Positions 42,841 to 50,592 of a stretch of DNA of 51,132 bases are shown piece after piece (position 1 is the first letter of the stretch; each line of letters begins with the position of its first letter). The DNA is from JAIRTY01 sp050257395. GTDB lineage: Bacteria; Actinomycetota; Actinomycetes; Streptosporangiales; Streptosporangiaceae. The position numbers and the translations under genes are program-made. The stretch lies in NCBI GenBank assembly GCA_050257395.1, contig JBLMWU010000250.1, positions 1 through 51,132 on the forward strand, written 5' to 3'. Under the pieces are notes generated by a model. It was not told the origin of the DNA. It worked only from the letters and a program-made list of their open reading frames with translations, and did no database searches.

Positions 42841-43764
42841 TTATCCGCCTTGGGTGACCCGGATGATCGTCTTGCCGGGCATCCGGCGGTCAGGGGCGAA
42901 CGCGGATGGCGCCTCGGCGAGCGGTCGTACGGCCCCGATGATCGGGTTCAGCCGCCCGGACCGCACCCGCTCGGCGAGATCGGCCAGCCGGAACCGGTCC
43001 GGCTCGACGACGAAGAAGATCGCCCGGCCGCCGGCGGGCCGTACCTTCGGCGGGCCGGCGATCGTGACAAGTGTGCCGCCGGCGCGCACCAGCGGGACCG
43101 AGCGCTCGGCGACCTCGCCGCCGATCACGTCGAACACGACGTCTACCTCGCCGACGTCCTCGAGCCGGTCGGCCTGCAGGTCTGCGAAAGCGTCCGCACC
43201 CAGGCCGATGACGGCGTCCCGGTCCCGGGCACGACCGGTGCCGATCACGCGGGCGCCCAGCTCGTGGGCGAGCTGCACCGCGATCGACCCGACGCCGCCC
43301 GCGGCGCCGTGGATCAGCACCGTCTGGCCCGTCTGGAGGTGAGCGTGGTCGAACAGGCCCTGCCAGGCGGTCAGCCCGGAGATGGGCAAGGCGGCGGCCA
43401 CGGTGTGATCGATACCGGCCGGGAGCGGGGCGAGGTTGCGGGCCTCCACCGCCGTGTACTCGGCCAGCGACCCGTCGCGGGCCCAATCGGCCAGCCCGAA
43501 CACCCGCTGGCCCACGGTCAGGCCGGTGGTGCCGTAGCCCAGCTCGGTGACAACACCCGACAGCTCGTGCCCGGGCACGCTCGGGGTCCGGTCACGGCCG
43601 GCGCGGTCGGTCCATGTGCCCGGCCAGTCCAGCTCCCCGGGGGTGAACCCGGCCGCGTGGACGCGCACGATCACGTCGTTTTCGGCGGCGTGGGGGTGGG
43701 GGATGTCAGACAGCGTGAGCCCGGCGGCACCGGCGGCACGATCCCGGACGGTGATGGCTTGCAC
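42841..43764 (-). CDS. Quinone oxidoreductase-like MDR-superfamily protein
   Basis: This 307-residue protein starts at GTG 43764, with AAGGGAG five bases upstream. The GroES-like N-terminal domain reads NDVIVRVHAAGFTPGELDWP and PSVPGHELSGVV. The NAD(P)H motif is VLIHGAAGGVGSIAVQLAHE. No zinc ligands are visible. It should reduce a quinone or enone. It shares the zinc-free MDR fold with the protein at 19860-20783 but is only distantly similar. A nitronate monooxygenase remnant lies directly after its stop. Confidence 0.9.
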   Translation of the reverse strand: MQAITVRDRAAGAAGLTLSDIPHPHAAENDVIVRVHAAGFTPGELDWPGTWTDRAGRDRTPSVPGHELSGVVTELGYGTTGLTVGQRVFGLADWARDGSLAEYTAVEARNLAPLPAGIDHTVAAALPISGLTAWQGLFDHAHLQTGQTVLIHGAAGGVGSIAVQLAHELGARVIGTGRARDRDAVIGLGADAFADLQADRLEDVGEVDVVFDVIGGEVAERSVPLVRAGGTLVTIAGPPKVRPAGGRAIFFVVEPDRFRLADLAERVRSGRLNPIIGAVRPLAEAPSAFAPDRRMPGKTIIRVTQGG

Positions 43765-43959
43765 AATGACTCCCTTCGAGCCAGGGCTGGCTTGAACAGA
43801 TCGTGCCCGCCCGCCCGCCTGCCTGAACCGGCAGCCGAAGCCGGCCTCTTGGCTGCGGGAAACGCCGGGGGCTGATCCTCATTCGTGTCGCCAGCTGGCT
43901 GCGCGGGTACACCGTGCCCCGGAGATCACCACCGTCTTGCTGACCAGTGGAGGCGCCAG

Positions 43960-44424
43960 ATGACCGGGCTCCCACCGCCCCCGGAGGGAATTGTGCTGGC
44001 CCACTTCATCGTCTCGGACGATGTCGAGCGCTCCCGGCGCTTCTACACCGAAGTACTCGGCGGCAGGGTGGTCTTCGCCGGAGAGGTGACCTATGTCGCA
44101 CTATCCAACAGCTGGATCATCATCAATGTCGGCGGAGGCCCCACCGACGACAAGCCGACGGTCACCCTGGCGGCGCCGCGCGATCCCGACCGGGTCAGCA
44201 GCTTCCTCAATATCCGGGTCAAAGACATCGAGGCCGTGTACGCCGAATGGAGCGCCCGGGGCGCTCAATTCCTGACGCCGCCGAAACAGCACCAGTACGA
44301 GAAGCGCTGCTACATCCGCGATCCCGATGGTCATCTGATCGAAGTAGGGCAGAGCACAGACCCGGAGGGGGACTGGTCACCCGCTCACTGGCCACCGACT
44401 ACGCCCGCCCACGAGTCCGGGTGA
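43960..44424 (+). CDS. VOC-family protein
   Basis: This 154-residue single-polypeptide VOC protein shows AHFIVSDDVERSRRFYTEVL, GGRVVFAGEVTYVALSNSW and RCYIRDPDGHLIEVGQS, the glyoxalase/bleomycin-resistance fold. His in LAHFIV and Glu in LIEVGQ are likely metal ligands. ATG 43960 is supported by GGAGG six bases upstream. It stands alone, divergent from the MDR gene and convergent with the TrkA gene. A role in detoxifying a small electrophile or antibiotic is possible. Confidence 0.87.
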   Translation: MTGLPPPPEGIVLAHFIVSDDVERSRRFYTEVLGGRVVFAGEVTYVALSNSWIIINVGGGPTDDKPTVTLAAPRDPDRVSSFLNIRVKDIEAVYAEWSARGAQFLTPPKQHQYEKRCYIRDPDGHLIEVGQSTDPEGDWSPAHWPPTTPAHESG

Positions 44425-44471
44425 ATGCCGAGGAGTGAGTCACGGAAGCTCATCCGGCTGCGGGCTGGGGT

Positions 44472-45134
44472 TCACCCGGTGCCGGGGTAGAAGGCGTCGT
44501 GGACGCGCTGCTCGCCGTCGGGGGCGGTGACGACCAGGACCCGGTCGCCGATGCGGAGCTGGGATGCCTGGGCGGTGGGGAGGGGTTTGCCGTCGCGCAC
44601 GACGGCGGTGACGACGGTCCCTGCGGGCAGGTCCAGTTCTGTCACTGTCTTGCCGGGAGCCGTGGACGCTGAGGTGATGTTGGTCTCGACCAGAACCAGG
44701 CTCTCAGCGAGGTCGGCCAGGTGGATGGTGCGGGCTGAGCCGGTGGCCTCTTCGATGAGAGTGACGAGCGCGGAGGCGGAGGAGATGGCGGCATCGACGC
44801 CCCAGTCGGCGCCGAACAGCCAGCGGTTGGCGTCGTCTCTGACCGTGGCAACGATGCGGGGGATCTCGAAGCGGCGGCGGGCGAGCACGGAGATGATGAG
44901 ATTGTCTTCGTCGAGCCCGGTGCAGGCGACGAGGACATCAGCGTGAAGGGCGCCTGCGGCCTCCATCCTCCCCGGGAGGCAGGCGCTGCCGGTGATGACC
45001 TGCAGGCCGCGGGCGGACAGCTGCTGGGCACGCCAGGCGTTCGCCTCGATGAGGACGACCGTGTTGCCTGCGGCGTGCAGGGCCTGGGCCACCCGCTGGC
45101 CGACAGTCCCTCCCCCCGCCACGATGATGTGCAT
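44472..45134 (-). CDS. TrkA-like potassium channel/transport regulatory protein
   Basis: ATG 45134 has GGGAG five bases upstream and gives 220 residues. The RCK_N domain shows MHIIVAGGGTVGQRVAQAL with the GxGxxG nucleotide motif and acidic residue LIEAN. RCK_C follows from about residue 135 (ELDLPAGTVVTAVVRDGKPL). Such proteins bind NAD(H) or ATP/ADP and gate K+ transporters. No Trk/Ktr membrane subunit lies nearby. It follows a second TrkA-like gene after 2 bp. Confidence 0.9.
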   Translation of the reverse strand: MHIIVAGGGTVGQRVAQALHAAGNTVVLIEANAWRAQQLSARGLQVITGSACLPGRMEAAGALHADVLVACTGLDEDNLIISVLARRRFEIPRIVATVRDDANRWLFGADWGVDAAISSASALVTLIEEATGSARTIHLADLAESLVLVETNITSASTAPGKTVTELDLPAGTVVTAVVRDGKPLPTAQASQLRIGDRVLVVTAPDGEQRVHDAFYPGTG

Positions 45135-45136
45135 GG

Positions 45137-45793
45137 CTACTCCCATCTCCCGCCGAGAAAGCTGTGCAGCCGCTGGAGGGAAGCGGACGTCACCACGAAG
45201 CTGACCCGGTCGCCCCTGCGGACGGTGGTGCCGGGGCCCGGGATCGCTGAGTGCCCGGCGCGGGTGACCTCTACCACGCTGATCTCGCCTTCGACGGCGA
45301 ACTCGGTGACCGGCCGCCCGTCCAGATAGTCCGGCACTGGCGCACGCACCAGGACCGTTTCCCCGTTGCCGAAGGTGAAGTCGGGCTCGAGTGGGCGGTA
45401 GCGCAGCATCCGGTGCACCCGGTCCACTGTCATCTGGACCGAGGTGACCATGTCGAGCCCGAGTTCGCTGGCGACCGGGACGTGCTCGAAGTCAGCGATC
45501 CGGCCGACCGAGTGGGGCACGTGGAACACGTCGCGAGCGACGCGGGCGATGACGATATTGAGACTGTCACGCTGGGTGAGTGCCACAAGTGCGTCAGCCC
45601 GCTCGATCCCGGCTGCTTCCAGCACCGGACGGTGCAGGCCGCTGCCTCTCACGAACTCGCCGCCGAAGCCGGCAGGCAGGCGCCCCTGGGCCTGGCTGTC
45701 GCGGTCAACGGCACAGACGCTGTCACCTTCGGCGTCCAGGCGGGCGGCGAGGGCGGTGCCCGCACGGCCGCAGCCCACGATCACGACATGCAT
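45137..45793 (-). CDS. TrkA-like potassium transport regulatory protein
   Basis: This 218-residue protein has RCK_N (MHVVIVGCGRAGTALAARL, acidic AVDRD) and a C-terminal RCK_C part (PVTEFAVEGEISVVEVTRAG). ATG 45793 overlaps the stop of the P-type ATPase gene (TGATG); GTG 45796 is an alternative. It forms a pair with the TrkA-like protein downstream, like the CeoB/CeoC pairs of mycobacteria. Together they suggest control of an ion transporter, possibly the adjacent ATPase or a remote Trk channel. Confidence 0.9.
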   Translation of the reverse strand: MHVVIVGCGRAGTALAARLDAEGDSVCAVDRDSQAQGRLPAGFGGEFVRGSGLHRPVLEAAGIERADALVALTQRDSLNIVIARVARDVFHVPHSVGRIADFEHVPVASELGLDMVTSVQMTVDRVHRMLRYRPLEPDFTFGNGETVLVRAPVPDYLDGRPVTEFAVEGEISVVEVTRAGHSAIPGPGTTVRRGDRVSFVVTSASLQRLHSFLGGRWE

Positions 45794-48684
45794 CACGTTG
45801 TCCTTCCATTCACGGCCGGCTCGGGTGCCACCCGGGCCGGTTTCCGGCGCAAGCGCCTGCGGTCAGCATGGCGGCGCCAGGCCTTACGGGTCTCGTCGGC
45901 CAACAGCAGCAAGACCCCGAAGAACACCAGGAGCAGCCAGTCCGACAGCCGCAGCGGGGCGGTGTGGAACACTGCCTGCAACGCGGGCAGATAGCTGATC
46001 GCGGCCATGATCCCCAGCCCGAACAAGCCCGCGGCGATCAGCGGAGGATTGGACAGCAGGCCCGCCCGCAGCACGCTTTCGCGGCTGGTGCGCACGGTGA
46101 AACTGTTGAAGAACTGGCTGACCACGATTCCCGCCTGGGTCATGGTGAGCGCCTCCCGGTAGATGGGGTTGTCCCAGGTGAACGCGCTGAACGGCAGATG
46201 CGCGGTGTGGATGCGCCAGAAGAAGGCAAACACCACGCCCGCGGACTGGATGGAGCCCAGGAACAGGAACCGGCGGGCGACCGCCCAGGAGAAGAGGTGC
46301 TCGGCGGGCGGCCGGGGCGGGCGGTCCATGGTGCCCGGCTCGGGGCGCTCGGCGCCCAGGGCAAGGGCAGGCAGCACGTCCGAGCCCAGGTCGATTGCCA
46401 GGACCTGCAGGGCGGTCAGCGGCACCAGCGGGAAGCCCGCAAAGGTGGCTGCCAGGATCGGGGCGAGTTCGGCCAGGTTGTGACTGAACAGGTAGACCAG
46501 GAACCGGCGGATGTTCTCATAGACGGCCCGGCCCAGCTCGACGGCGGTGGCGATGGAGGCGTAGGAGTCATCCAGCAGCACCATCACCGATGCCGCCCGG
46601 GCCACATCGGTGCCGCCGCGGCCCATGGCCACCCCGACGCTGGCCCGCTTGAGCGCCGGGGCGTCGTTGGCGCCGTCTCCGGTGACCGCCACTACCTCTC
46701 CCAGTTGCTGCAGCGCGGTGACGATCTGCAGCTTGTGCTCCGGCCGGGCTCGGGCGAAGATCACTTGCTCATGTGCCCGCAGCAGTGCGGTGAGCGTTTC
46801 GCCGCTGGTGGCGTCCAGGTCGGTGCCGGTGATCACCCGGGCGGGGCCGTCGCCGATGATGCCGACCCGGCGGGCGATGGCCTCGGCGGTGAGCCCGTAG
46901 TCACCGGTCACCATGTAGGTGGCGATCCCGGCGCGCTGGCAGGCGCGCACAGCGGCGGTGACCTCCGGGCGCGGGGGGTCGCTCATCCCGGCCAGGCCCA
47001 GGAAGGTCAGCCCGTGCTCGGCCCGGTCCTGGGACACCCGCTCGGACGGGACGGTCTTGCTGGCGACGGCGAGCACCCGCAGCGCCTGGGTGGCCATCGC
47101 GTCGTTGGCATCGGCGATCTGACGGCGCAGTCCCTCCCCGAGCGGCACCACCTGGCCGTGCCAGCATGCATGTGTGCAGCGCTGCAGCACGGCCTGCGGG
47201 GAGCCTTTCACATACGCTTCATAGCTGCCGCCCACGTCGTGGATGGTGGTCATCAGCTTCCGGCCGGGATCGAACGGGAACTCCCCCACCCTGGCCGCCC
47301 GCATTGTCTCGGCCGCCACGTCGATACCGGCCTTGGCCGCCGCGACCAGGATGGCCCCCTCGGTGGTGTCCCCGAGCACCCCCCACCCGCCTCCCCTTGC
47401 CTCGTCGCCGTTCCCCGGCGGCGGAAGCAGGCGCGCGTCGCAGCACAGCGCCCCGGCCCGCAGCACCCCGACCACGGCCTCCGCGTCTTCGACCTCCCCT
47501 TCGGGTGCATACCCGGCCCCGGTGACGGCGCGGGACCGGCCCGAGGCGAAGACCTGCTGTACGGTCATCTCGGCCTTGGTGAGGGTCCCGGTCTTGTCGG
47601 TGCAGATCACTGTCGTGGAGCCCAGGGCCTCCACCGCGGCGAGCCGCTTGATCAGCGCATGACGGCGCGCCATCCGCCGCACCCCGATGGCCAGCGACAC
47701 CGACAGCGTCGCCGGCAAGCCTTCGGGCACCAGGGCGACCATTACTCCCAGCGCGAAAACGAAAGCCAGCGCCACCGCGCTGCCAGCCAGCAGCCGCAGC
47801 GTGAACAGCAGCGCACCTGCTGCTATCGCCACCGCCGCCACCAGGCGCGCCATATGGTTCACCTGGCGCTGCAGCGGGCTCGGCTCGGGCGGCACGCCGG
47901 CGGTCAGCCGGTAGATCCGCCCGAACTCGGTGCTCAGGCCCGTCGCGAACACCACCGCCTTGCCGGTCCCGGCCGTGACCGACGTTCCCATGAAGACGCA
48001 GTTACGGGCCTGGACCGGCGCGGTGCCCGCCTCGGCTGGCTCACTGGCACGCCCTACCGGCTGGCTCTCCCCCGTCAGCGCCGCCATTTCTATCGACAGC
48101 CCGTGCGCCTCGATCAGCCGCGCGTCCGCGGACACGGCGTCGCCGGCCTCCAGCGAGACAACGTCACCGGGCACCAGGTCCTCGGCTGGTATGTCGGCCA
48201 GTTGCCCGGCCCGCAGTACCCGGGCCCGGTGCGGGACCATCGCCTGCAGCGCCTCCGCCGTACGCTCGGCGGCGTGCTCCTGCACAAAGCCGATCAGCGC
48301 GTTCAGGACCACCACGCCGAGGATCCCGAATGCCAGGATCAGGTTCGACGAATCCCGCGGCACGGACAAGATGTAGATCAGGAAGGTCAGCCCGGCGGCC
48401 ACCAGCAGCACCACCGCGAACATGTTGGCAAGCTGAGCGGCGAGTTCCGCCCACACCGGCCGCTTCTGCGCCTGCGGCAGCGAGTTCGGCCCGGCGGCCG
48501 CCCGACGGCGGCCTGCCTCCTGCTCACTCAGCCCCCGGCGTGAACTGCCAAGCGCGGCCACAGCCGCAGGCACCGCGAGAGACACGACTTCAGCGCCGGC
48601 TGCGGCGGGCAGACCGTGCGCATGTGCGCCGTCCGGGTCGTGAAACGCATCAGCAGATGACGAGGTCACCGCCGGCCGGCCCAC
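45793..48684 (-). CDS. P2-type cation-transporting ATPase
   Basis: This 963-residue pump starts at GTG 48684, with GGAGG upstream. It has the N-terminal cation ATPase domain (GLSEQEAGRRRAAAGPNSLP), TM1-2, actuator motif LTGESQPVG, TM4 motif VALVPEGLPATLS, phosphorylation site CTDKTGTLTK (Asp363) and hinge VTGDGANDAPALK, then four to six C-terminal helices. The length and VPEGLPA motif fit SERCA/PMCA or CtpF-like pumps, so Ca2+ or another hard cation is more likely than a transition metal. It is the first gene of an operon with two TrkA-like genes and is divergent from a universal stress protein. Confidence 0.94.
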   Translation of the reverse strand: MGRPAVTSSSADAFHDPDGAHAHGLPAAAGAEVVSLAVPAAVAALGSSRRGLSEQEAGRRRAAAGPNSLPQAQKRPVWAELAAQLANMFAVVLLVAAGLTFLIYILSVPRDSSNLILAFGILGVVVLNALIGFVQEHAAERTAEALQAMVPHRARVLRAGQLADIPAEDLVPGDVVSLEAGDAVSADARLIEAHGLSIEMAALTGESQPVGRASEPAEAGTAPVQARNCVFMGTSVTAGTGKAVVFATGLSTEFGRIYRLTAGVPPEPSPLQRQVNHMARLVAAVAIAAGALLFTLRLLAGSAVALAFVFALGVMVALVPEGLPATLSVSLAIGVRRMARRHALIKRLAAVEALGSTTVICTDKTGTLTKAEMTVQQVFASGRSRAVTGAGYAPEGEVEDAEAVVGVLRAGALCCDARLLPPPGNGDEARGGGWGVLGDTTEGAILVAAAKAGIDVAAETMRAARVGEFPFDPGRKLMTTIHDVGGSYEAYVKGSPQAVLQRCTHACWHGQVVPLGEGLRRQIADANDAMATQALRVLAVASKTVPSERVSQDRAEHGLTFLGLAGMSDPPRPEVTAAVRACQRAGIATYMVTGDYGLTAEAIARRVGIIGDGPARVITGTDLDATSGETLTALLRAHEQVIFARARPEHKLQIVTALQQLGEVVAVTGDGANDAPALKRASVGVAMGRGGTDVARAASVMVLLDDSYASIATAVELGRAVYENIRRFLVYLFSHNLAELAPILAATFAGFPLVPLTALQVLAIDLGSDVLPALALGAERPEPGTMDRPPRPPAEHLFSWAVARRFLFLGSIQSAGVVFAFFWRIHTAHLPFSAFTWDNPIYREALTMTQAGIVVSQFFNSFTVRTSRESVLRAGLLSNPPLIAAGLFGLGIMAAISYLPALQAVFHTAPLRLSDWLLLVFFGVLLLLADETRKAWRRHADRRRLRRKPARVAPEPAVNGRTT

Positions 48685-48742
48685 GACAGAACACCTCCGC
48701 TGGGTTCACATTCCCGTCCGGAGCATTCCCCGTCAGGTTTCC

Positions 48743-48879
48743 CCCGGCCAGAGGCAAAGGTCCACCCCGGAGATGACGAACGCGTGGCGGCGAGGACGGC
48801 ACCAGAGCAGGACTTGGCCGGCGGCCAGCCACGCGGCGGCCGTCCCGCCTCGCGTGGACTTTCGCCTCTGGTGGCCGGG
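48743..48879. repeat. Long imperfect inverted repeat in the ATPase/UspA divergent region
   Basis: Positions 48743-48765 and 48854-48879 are near-reverse-complements (about 21 of 23 bases, with a 3-bp insertion in the right arm). The 88 bp between them contain nested GCGTGGC/GCCACGC arms. The region could form a cruciform or a large RNA stem. Confidence 0.55.
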
Positions 48880-48972
48880 CGAGGGCAGCCGGACGATGAT
48901 CTCGCGATGCTGGCCCGAACGCTGCCCGGCTTCGCCGGTCCCGGCGGGCGGCAGCGCGCTGGGGAGGCGCTC

Positions 48973-49518
48973 ATGATGGGGGATCAACGGGCGGCACAGC
49001 GGCGGATCGTGGCTGGCGTGGACGGGTCGGAGTCTTCGAGGGCCGCACTGGCGTGGGCAGTGCATCAGGCGAGGCTGACAGGCGCGGTGGTGGAAGCGGT
49101 GATCGCCTGGCCGCTGCCTGCCACGTTCGGGCTGCTGCCACTGCCGCACCTGGTCAGCCTGAACACCGCCCTCAAGGCGCTCGCCGACTCGGTCACCGGG
49201 ATAGGCGCCCCGGCCGAGGTGCGTTCGAGGGTGATGGTGGGATCTGCGGGGAAGGTCCTGGTCAAAGCCTCAGCAGGGGCTGAACTGCTGGTACTGGGCA
49301 GCCGTGGGCGCGGCACACTGACCGGGACGCTCCTGGGCTCAGTCGGCGTGCACTGCGTCCGCCATGCTCATTGTCCAGTGGTGGTAATCCGCGGTGCCGC
49401 TACGGCTGGCAGCGGCAACCCATTCCCGGCTCGGTCAGCAGATGGCGTGGACTGGCGGGGTCGGCTTCCCCTCCATGTACGCAACCGCTCGCATCCAGCG
49501 ACATTCCCTGTTGCATGA
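48973..49518 (+). CDS. Universal stress protein, UspA family
   Basis: This 181-residue single-domain Usp starts at ATG 48973 (GGGGAGG five bases upstream; ATG 48976 also possible). IVAGVDGSESSRAALAWAVH begins the fold. GSRGRGTLTGTLLGSV fits the ATP-binding G-2X-G-9X-G(S) motif, so it should bind ATP. The last 35 residues extend beyond the usual end. It is divergent from the P-type ATPase operon and probably shares its stress control. Confidence 0.9.
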   Translation: MMGDQRAAQRRIVAGVDGSESSRAALAWAVHQARLTGAVVEAVIAWPLPATFGLLPLPHLVSLNTALKALADSVTGIGAPAEVRSRVMVGSAGKVLVKASAGAELLVLGSRGRGTLTGTLLGSVGVHCVRHAHCPVVVIRGAATAGSGNPFPARSADGVDWRGRLPLHVRNRSHPATFPVA

Positions 49519-49992
49519 CCGGCGCGGGTTGACCGCCTGCAAACCCAGCAAGAGTCAGCCTCCAAATCGCCACGCCTCGACCGCTGCACATGCGGGTGGA
49601 TGACCAAAGATCACCTCTACGCCTCCCTGTTCTACTGGGCGGTGGGCAACAACCAGATCACCCAGGGCGTTAGCCCCGGCGACTACGCAGTCCTCACCAT
49701 CACTGGCTTTTGCGCTCTGAGATGATCGCCACCCGGTCGGCGAGCCGCTGCACCTCATCGAGCTCGCGGGAGGACCAGAAGACGGCCGTCTGCCACCATC
49801 TCGCGCACCAGCCGGGCGAACTCGCCGCGCATCAGCGGGTCCAGACCCGAGGCGCTGCAGGGCGCACCATGACCCGTTCCCAGTGCGTCATGCCCGCGTC
49901 TGCTCCCGGATCGGCCCGCGATTCCTTTCCGGCGCCCCGCGGGTCTCCATTGCCGAATCACCGAGCATCATCCGCTGACGGGAGTGATGGGG
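49519..49992. other. 474-bp gap with gene debris
   Basis: No intact gene is supported. It contains the ABC ATPase remnant at 49700-49850 (minus) and a plus-strand 41-codon ORF (49600-49725, KDHLYASLFYWAVGNN) with 82% G/C at third positions that I cannot identify. Confidence 0.4.
49700..49850 (-). pseudogene. Remnant of an ABC transporter ATPase
   Basis: The minus strand reads SGLDPLMRGEFARLVREM and VADGR in one frame (D-loop region), then VFWSSRELDEVQRLADRVAI in another. Joined, this is the segment after Walker B of an ABC ATPase, with the H-loop His changed to Arg (SSRELDEV for SSHELDEV). Both ends are missing and a frameshift lies near 49788. Confidence 0.7.
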
Positions 49993-50577
49993 ATGCGAAA
50001 GCTGATCGAGGCGACGCTGGTGTCGCTGGATGGCGTGGTGGGCTCGCCGCAAGAGTGGGCGCTGCCGCGCTGGGGTGACGAGAACAAGGCCTACGCGCAG
50101 GCCGCGCTCGCCGACGTCGGCGCGTTCCTGCTGGGACGGGTGACGTACGAGATGTTCGCGACGGCATGGTCGCCGATCACCGGCGACCCGTACTACGACC
50201 TGATCAACCGGCTCCCCAAGTTCGTGGCCTCGGCGAGCCTGACCGAGACGACCTGGAACGCCACCCTGATCAAGGGTGACGTCGCCGCCGAGGTCGCCCG
50301 GCTGAAGAGCGAGCCGGGCAAGGCCATCATGAAATACGGGACGAGCCGGCTGGACCGCACGCTGGTCAGGCACGGCTTGATCGACGAGTTCCACTTCTCG
50401 GTCTTCCCCGTGGTCGTGGGCCGCGGCCCGCGGCTGTTTGACGGCATCGACACCAGCGGCATGACGCTGACGCTGACCGCAACGAAGACGTTCGGAAACG
50501 GCATCGTGGCACTCACCTACATCCCCGCGTACGTCCCCGCCCACCGGCCCACCGCCGCAACCGAGCACAGCGCCTGA
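49993..50577 (+). CDS. Dihydrofolate reductase-family (RibD C-terminal-like) protein
   Basis: This 194-residue protein begins MRKLIEATLVSLDGVVG, typical of the YyaP/YwjB-like RibD-C group. GAFLLGRVTYEMFATAW, then KYGTSRLDRTLVRHGLIDEF and GRGPRLFDG are the other family blocks. ATG 49993 is preferred because GGGAG lies eight bases upstream; GTG 49984 and ATG 49987 are alternatives. It should bind NADPH, but the substrate is unknown and no true DHFR function should be assumed. It is followed after 15 bp by the patatin gene, probably in one operon. Confidence 0.9.
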   Translation: MRKLIEATLVSLDGVVGSPQEWALPRWGDENKAYAQAALADVGAFLLGRVTYEMFATAWSPITGDPYYDLINRLPKFVASASLTETTWNATLIKGDVAAEVARLKSEPGKAIMKYGTSRLDRTLVRHGLIDEFHFSVFPVVVGRGPRLFDGIDTSGMTLTLTATKTFGNGIVALTYIPAYVPAHRPTAATEHSA

Positions 50578-50592
50578 AGGGAACCGATCACC

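Noticed and set aside
45580..48543. 987-codon plus-strand open frame
   Set aside because: It is antisense to the P-type ATPase and TrkA genes and its translation is Gly/Arg/Gln/His-rich with no domain; such shadow frames are common in high-GC DNA.
48733..49149. Minus-strand 138-codon ORF upstream of the P-type ATPase
   Set aside because: It overlaps UspA antisense and the inverted repeat; its translation is His/Arg/Pro-rich without a domain.
49755..49961. Minus-strand ORF as a small gene
   Set aside because: Only its C-terminal part resembles a protein, and that part is a frameshifted ABC ATPase fragment.
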